From an uncultured Labedella sp. (GTDB lineage: Bacteria > Actinomycetota > Actinomycetes > Actinomycetales > Microbacteriaceae), in contig CAKTZW010000006.1 of the NCBI GenBank assembly GCA_934636065.1, forward strand, positions 1 through 17,299: 17,299 nucleotides of DNA. The letters run 5' to 3'. Both the position numbers and the translations under genes were made by a program. Every line of letters begins with the position of its first letter. Positions within the stretch are counted from its first letter, which is position 1. Under the pieces are notes generated by a model, which did no database searches, had not been told where the DNA came from, and saw only the letters and a list, made by a program, of their open reading frames with translations. Positions 15,348 through 17,299 of the stretch are shown in pieces.

Positions 15348-15363
15348 TTGGTAACGTTATCAA
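15348..15363. promoter_or_regulatory. LacI-type operator, sugar transporter side
   Basis: TTGGTAACGTTATCAA is the same site as at 15249 with a single base departing from perfect symmetry. It overlaps the expected transcription start of the rightward sugar ABC operon. The two sites are 99 bases apart centre to centre, so one repressor could control both directions. Confidence 0.85.
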
Positions 15364-15387
15364 TTCGACGAGGAATGGAGCGAGCCC

Positions 15388-16692
15388 ATGCGCGCACCGA
15401 GGTACGGTGGTCCCGCCGTGACCAGACGGACGGCTCTCGCTCTCGGAGGAGCCGGCCTGGTCACGGCCGTTCTCGCCTCCTGTGCGCGAGGCACGGACTC
15501 CCTTCCCTCTCCGGCGGGCACCGTGACGCTGAACAGCGACAACCCGACCTGGGGACCCGGCTACGCGGCGGCGTCCGCCGTGCTCGACGAGCGCATCGGG
15601 TACCGGATCACGTCGCGCTCCATCGCGAGCGTCGCGAACTACAACCAGATCATCCGGATGACGGCGCAGACCGACAGCACCACCGACCTCATCAAGTGGA
15701 CCAACGGCTACCGGCTCCAGGACATCGCCCGAGCCGACATCCTCACGGATCTCAACGACGTGTGGGACGACGCGATCGCGAAGGGGTGGGTCGACCCCGC
15801 CCAACGCGAGTCCTTCAGCTACGAGGGGAAGGCGTACGGCGTGCCCCTGTACAAGAGCTACTACGCGGTGTTCTACAGCAAGAGGGCGTTCGCCGAGAAC
15901 GGCATCGACGTGCCGGCGACCTTCGAGGAGATGCTGGCCGCCGCCTCGACGTTGAAGGACGCCGGCATCACGCCATTCCTCTCGCCCGGGGCCACCACCT
16001 GGGAGGCGCAGATCTGGTTCATGCAGCTCCTCGCCTCGATCGATCCCGCCTACTATCAGGCCGTCACGACCAACGAGGCGAGCTACACGGACGAGCCGGC
16101 GCAGCAGGCCATGGAGGTGTGGTCCTCGATGTACGAGAGCGGCTTCTTCTCCGCGCCCGACGTGACCTCGAACGACCTTCCGGGCCTCGTCGGCGAGGGG
16201 CGCTTCGGCATGATGCTCTACGGCACGTGGTTCGCGAACACCCTCCTGGCATCGGGGCTCGACGCCGAGGACATCGGCTTCTTCCGGGTCCCGCCGTACT
16301 CCGCGAGGACCGAGCCGGCGGTCATCGTCGAGAGCGGTTCGCTCTCGGTGCCCTCGAAGGCGCACCGCCACGACGCCGCCGTCGCCGTCGCGGGCAACTG
16401 GCTCGCGACCGACGTGCAGACGGCGTGGGTCGGGTTCCTCGGCGACACGAGCCCGAACCCGGAGGCGCTGCCGGAGTCGGACCTCGTGACCGAGCTCGCT
16501 CGCGACATCGTCGAGACGGCCCCGCTCCAGCTGACCCGCTACTGGGAGGCGTCGCCGACGCCGCTCGTCGAGGGCAACGTGCAGGACCTCGGAGCGTTCA
16601 TGGTGAACCCGTCCCCGGCGAACGGCCTCGCCACCCTGCGCTCCATGGAGGAGCGCGCTCGCACCGAATGGAAGGTCTGGAACGCCGCATGA
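15388..16692 (+). CDS. Family 1 sugar-binding lipoprotein of an ABC transporter
   Basis: This 434-residue extracytoplasmic protein delivers a sugar or oligosaccharide to a MalF/MalG-type importer. It has a twin-arginine-like signal (TRRTALALGGAG, residues 12-23) and an LASC lipobox giving lipidated Cys32. The mature part has the family 1 layout: DNPTWGPGYAAASAVLDERI, TTDLIKWTNGYRLQDIARADILTDL, and AYGVPLYKSYYAVFYSKRAFAENGIDVPATFEEMLAAASTLKDAGITPF. Aromatic residues such as the YKSYY cluster are likely sugar contacts. The ATG at 15388 has GGAG seven bases upstream; a GTG at 15418 would also keep the signal. It faces the isomerase/alpha-mannosidase operon and shares its operators, so mannose-containing oligosaccharides are the likely ligand. 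Its stop overlaps the permease start by ATGA. Confidence 0.9.
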   Translation: MRAPRYGGPAVTRRTALALGGAGLVTAVLASCARGTDSLPSPAGTVTLNSDNPTWGPGYAAASAVLDERIGYRITSRSIASVANYNQIIRMTAQTDSTTDLIKWTNGYRLQDIARADILTDLNDVWDDAIAKGWVDPAQRESFSYEGKAYGVPLYKSYYAVFYSKRAFAENGIDVPATFEEMLAAASTLKDAGITPFLSPGATTWEAQIWFMQLLASIDPAYYQAVTTNEASYTDEPAQQAMEVWSSMYESGFFSAPDVTSNDLPGLVGEGRFGMMLYGTWFANTLLASGLDAEDIGFFRVPPYSARTEPAVIVESGSLSVPSKAHRHDAAVAVAGNWLATDVQTAWVGFLGDTSPNPEALPESDLVTELARDIVETAPLQLTRYWEASPTPLVEGNVQDLGAFMVNPSPANGLATLRSMEERARTEWKVWNAA

Positions 16693-17021
16693 CCCTCACG
16701 CAGCCTCCCGTCCCGCGCGAAGCCGTCCCCGACGACACCGCAGCGCACCTCCGAACCGTTCCGCCGGCCCGGCGAGCGCCGCTGCGCGCTCGACTGGCCG
16801 GTGCGGCCTTCCTCGCTCCGGCCATCGTCCTCGTCGTCGCGCTCCTCGTCGCACCGTTCGTGTTCACGGTGTACCGCAGCTTCTTCGACGACAACGGCAT
16901 CACCCGCAGCTGGGTCGGGCTCGAGAACTACCGCAGCGTGCTCGGGGACACGCTGTTCTGGCGCAGCGCCGGGACGACCCTGGTCTACGCCGTCGCCGCG
17001 CTCGTCGTGGCCTGCGCCGCG
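16689..17021 (+). CDS. MalF-type sugar ABC permease, 5' fragment only
   Basis: The ATG at 16689 overlaps the binding-protein stop by ATGA. The frame has a proline-rich cytosolic lead of about 36 residues and a first helix at about 37-60 (AGAAFLAPAIVLVVALLVAP), followed by VYRSFFDDNG and SWVGLENYRSVLGD-LFWRSAGTTLVYAVAA. These are standard family 1 sugar permease marks. After about residue 105-111 the similarity is lost, although the frame stays open to the window end. Normal permeases have about 300 residues with six helices and an EAA loop; none of that follows. The break seems to be a join to foreign DNA, so the true gene would be completed elsewhere. Confidence 0.75.
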
Positions 17022-17078
17022 AGCATCGCGATCGGCACCAAGGCGATCCCGCTCGGCACGGTGTGGGACGCGCTCGAC
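17022..17078 (+). other. FecCD-like permease fragment fused in frame
   Basis: In the same frame as the sugar permease, residues SIAIGTKAIPLGTVWDALD look like the first loop of a FecCD iron permease (pattern SIAxGxxxIPLxxVWxAL) rather than a MalF protein. It does not match either FecCD gene in this window (SLMIGNTVYSLGDVIRV and SVVIGSRDVGVDDVLAA at the same place), so it is not a local copy. It is under 60 bases long, so the assignment rests on a short motif. Both edges are approximate. Confidence 0.45.
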
Positions 17079-17299
17079 GGGCGGGTCACCGACCGGGCCG
17101 CTGGAGAACAGCCACACCGGCCGCTCGGCCATGACCCTGCCGCAGCGCTTCACCAGCTCGCGGGCCGGCTTCAGCCAGTGCCCGGCGTACACCGCGCTGC
17201 CGACCACGACCGCGTCGTAGTCGTCGACCCCTTTGACCTCCTCCGGGGAGAGCACCGAGGCCTCCAGCCCGTGCTTGTCCAGCACCTCGGCGATCGCCG
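17079..17299 (-). CDS. Partial flavodoxin-domain protein, both ends missing
   Basis: The minus strand from the window edge reads IAEVLDKHGLEASVL, then DDYDAVVVGSAVYAGHWLKP and ERPVWLFSSGPVGDPP. This is the central part of an actinobacterial flavodoxin related to the HemG-type menaquinone-dependent protoporphyrinogen oxidase domain; the YDAVVVGSAVYAGHW stretch is the FMN-binding loop region. The N-terminal phosphate-binding loop lies beyond the window. After GPVGDPP the sequence becomes the antisense of the permease reading frame, so the rest of the domain is lost. It has no functional link to the mannoside genes and marks the foreign end of the window. Confidence 0.7.

Noticed and set aside
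13471..16371. A 966-residue version of the isomerase starting at 16371
   Set aside because: The extra N-terminus is antisense to the sugar-binding lipoprotein and crosses both operators; the ATG at 15234 has a good ribosome binding site.
16539..17285. A 248-residue leftward protein starting like a flavodoxin
   Set aside because: Only the part right of about 17079 is flavodoxin-like; the rest is antisense to the sugar permease and binding protein, so it is a product of the chimeric join.

Overview
The window is high-GC DNA with very tightly packed genes, GTG starts, GTGA/ATGA overlaps and actinobacterial features: a DtxR/IdeR-type iron box, apparent leaderless starts, and lipoproteins of actinobacterial style. 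Gene content and style suggest a Microbacteriaceae-like actinomycete; this is inference, because no rRNA or marker gene is present. The largest gap between genes is 212 bases, so there is no long non-coding stretch.

Layout, left to right. (1) 1-1441: the first codons of a leftward gene, then rightward hxlB-hxlA, the two ribulose monophosphate (formaldehyde-fixing) enzymes. A long stem-loop at 1458-1522 closes this unit and the convergent one. (2) 1543-3380, leftward: marR then an MFS exporter, coupled by ATGA. (3) 3381-4792, rightward: a short divergent promoter region with a striking 27-bp hairpin, an alpha/beta hydrolase, and a small three-helix membrane protein. (4) 4815-10020, leftward: a ferric-siderophore ABC importer (binding lipoprotein, two FecCD permeases, ATPase) joined by three successive GTGA overlaps, followed after 37 bases by an M20 amidohydrolase. 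An IdeR/DtxR-like box lies upstream at 10087-10105. (5) 10233-15234, leftward: an unusually long class I mannose-6-phosphate isomerase followed by a GH38 alpha-mannosidase, ended by a hairpin. (6) 15388 onward, rightward: a family 1 sugar-binding lipoprotein and the start of a MalF-type permease. Two LacI-type palindromes lie in the 153-base gap between (5) and (6), so mannoside uptake, cleavage and isomerisation look like one divergent regulon.

The last ~280 bases do not belong with the rest. The permease reading frame changes after about residue 111 into a FecCD-type sequence unlike either FecCD gene in the window, and from about 17079 the opposite strand encodes part of a flavodoxin. This looks like a chimeric join at the end of a contig, or less likely a real rearrangement.

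I found no CRISPR array, tRNA, rRNA, insertion sequence or defence system. The best candidates for something undescribed are the 27-bp hairpin in the hydrolase leader, the M20 hydrolase attached to the siderophore importer, and the N-terminally extended mannose-6-phosphate isomerase with the divergent mannoside regulon.
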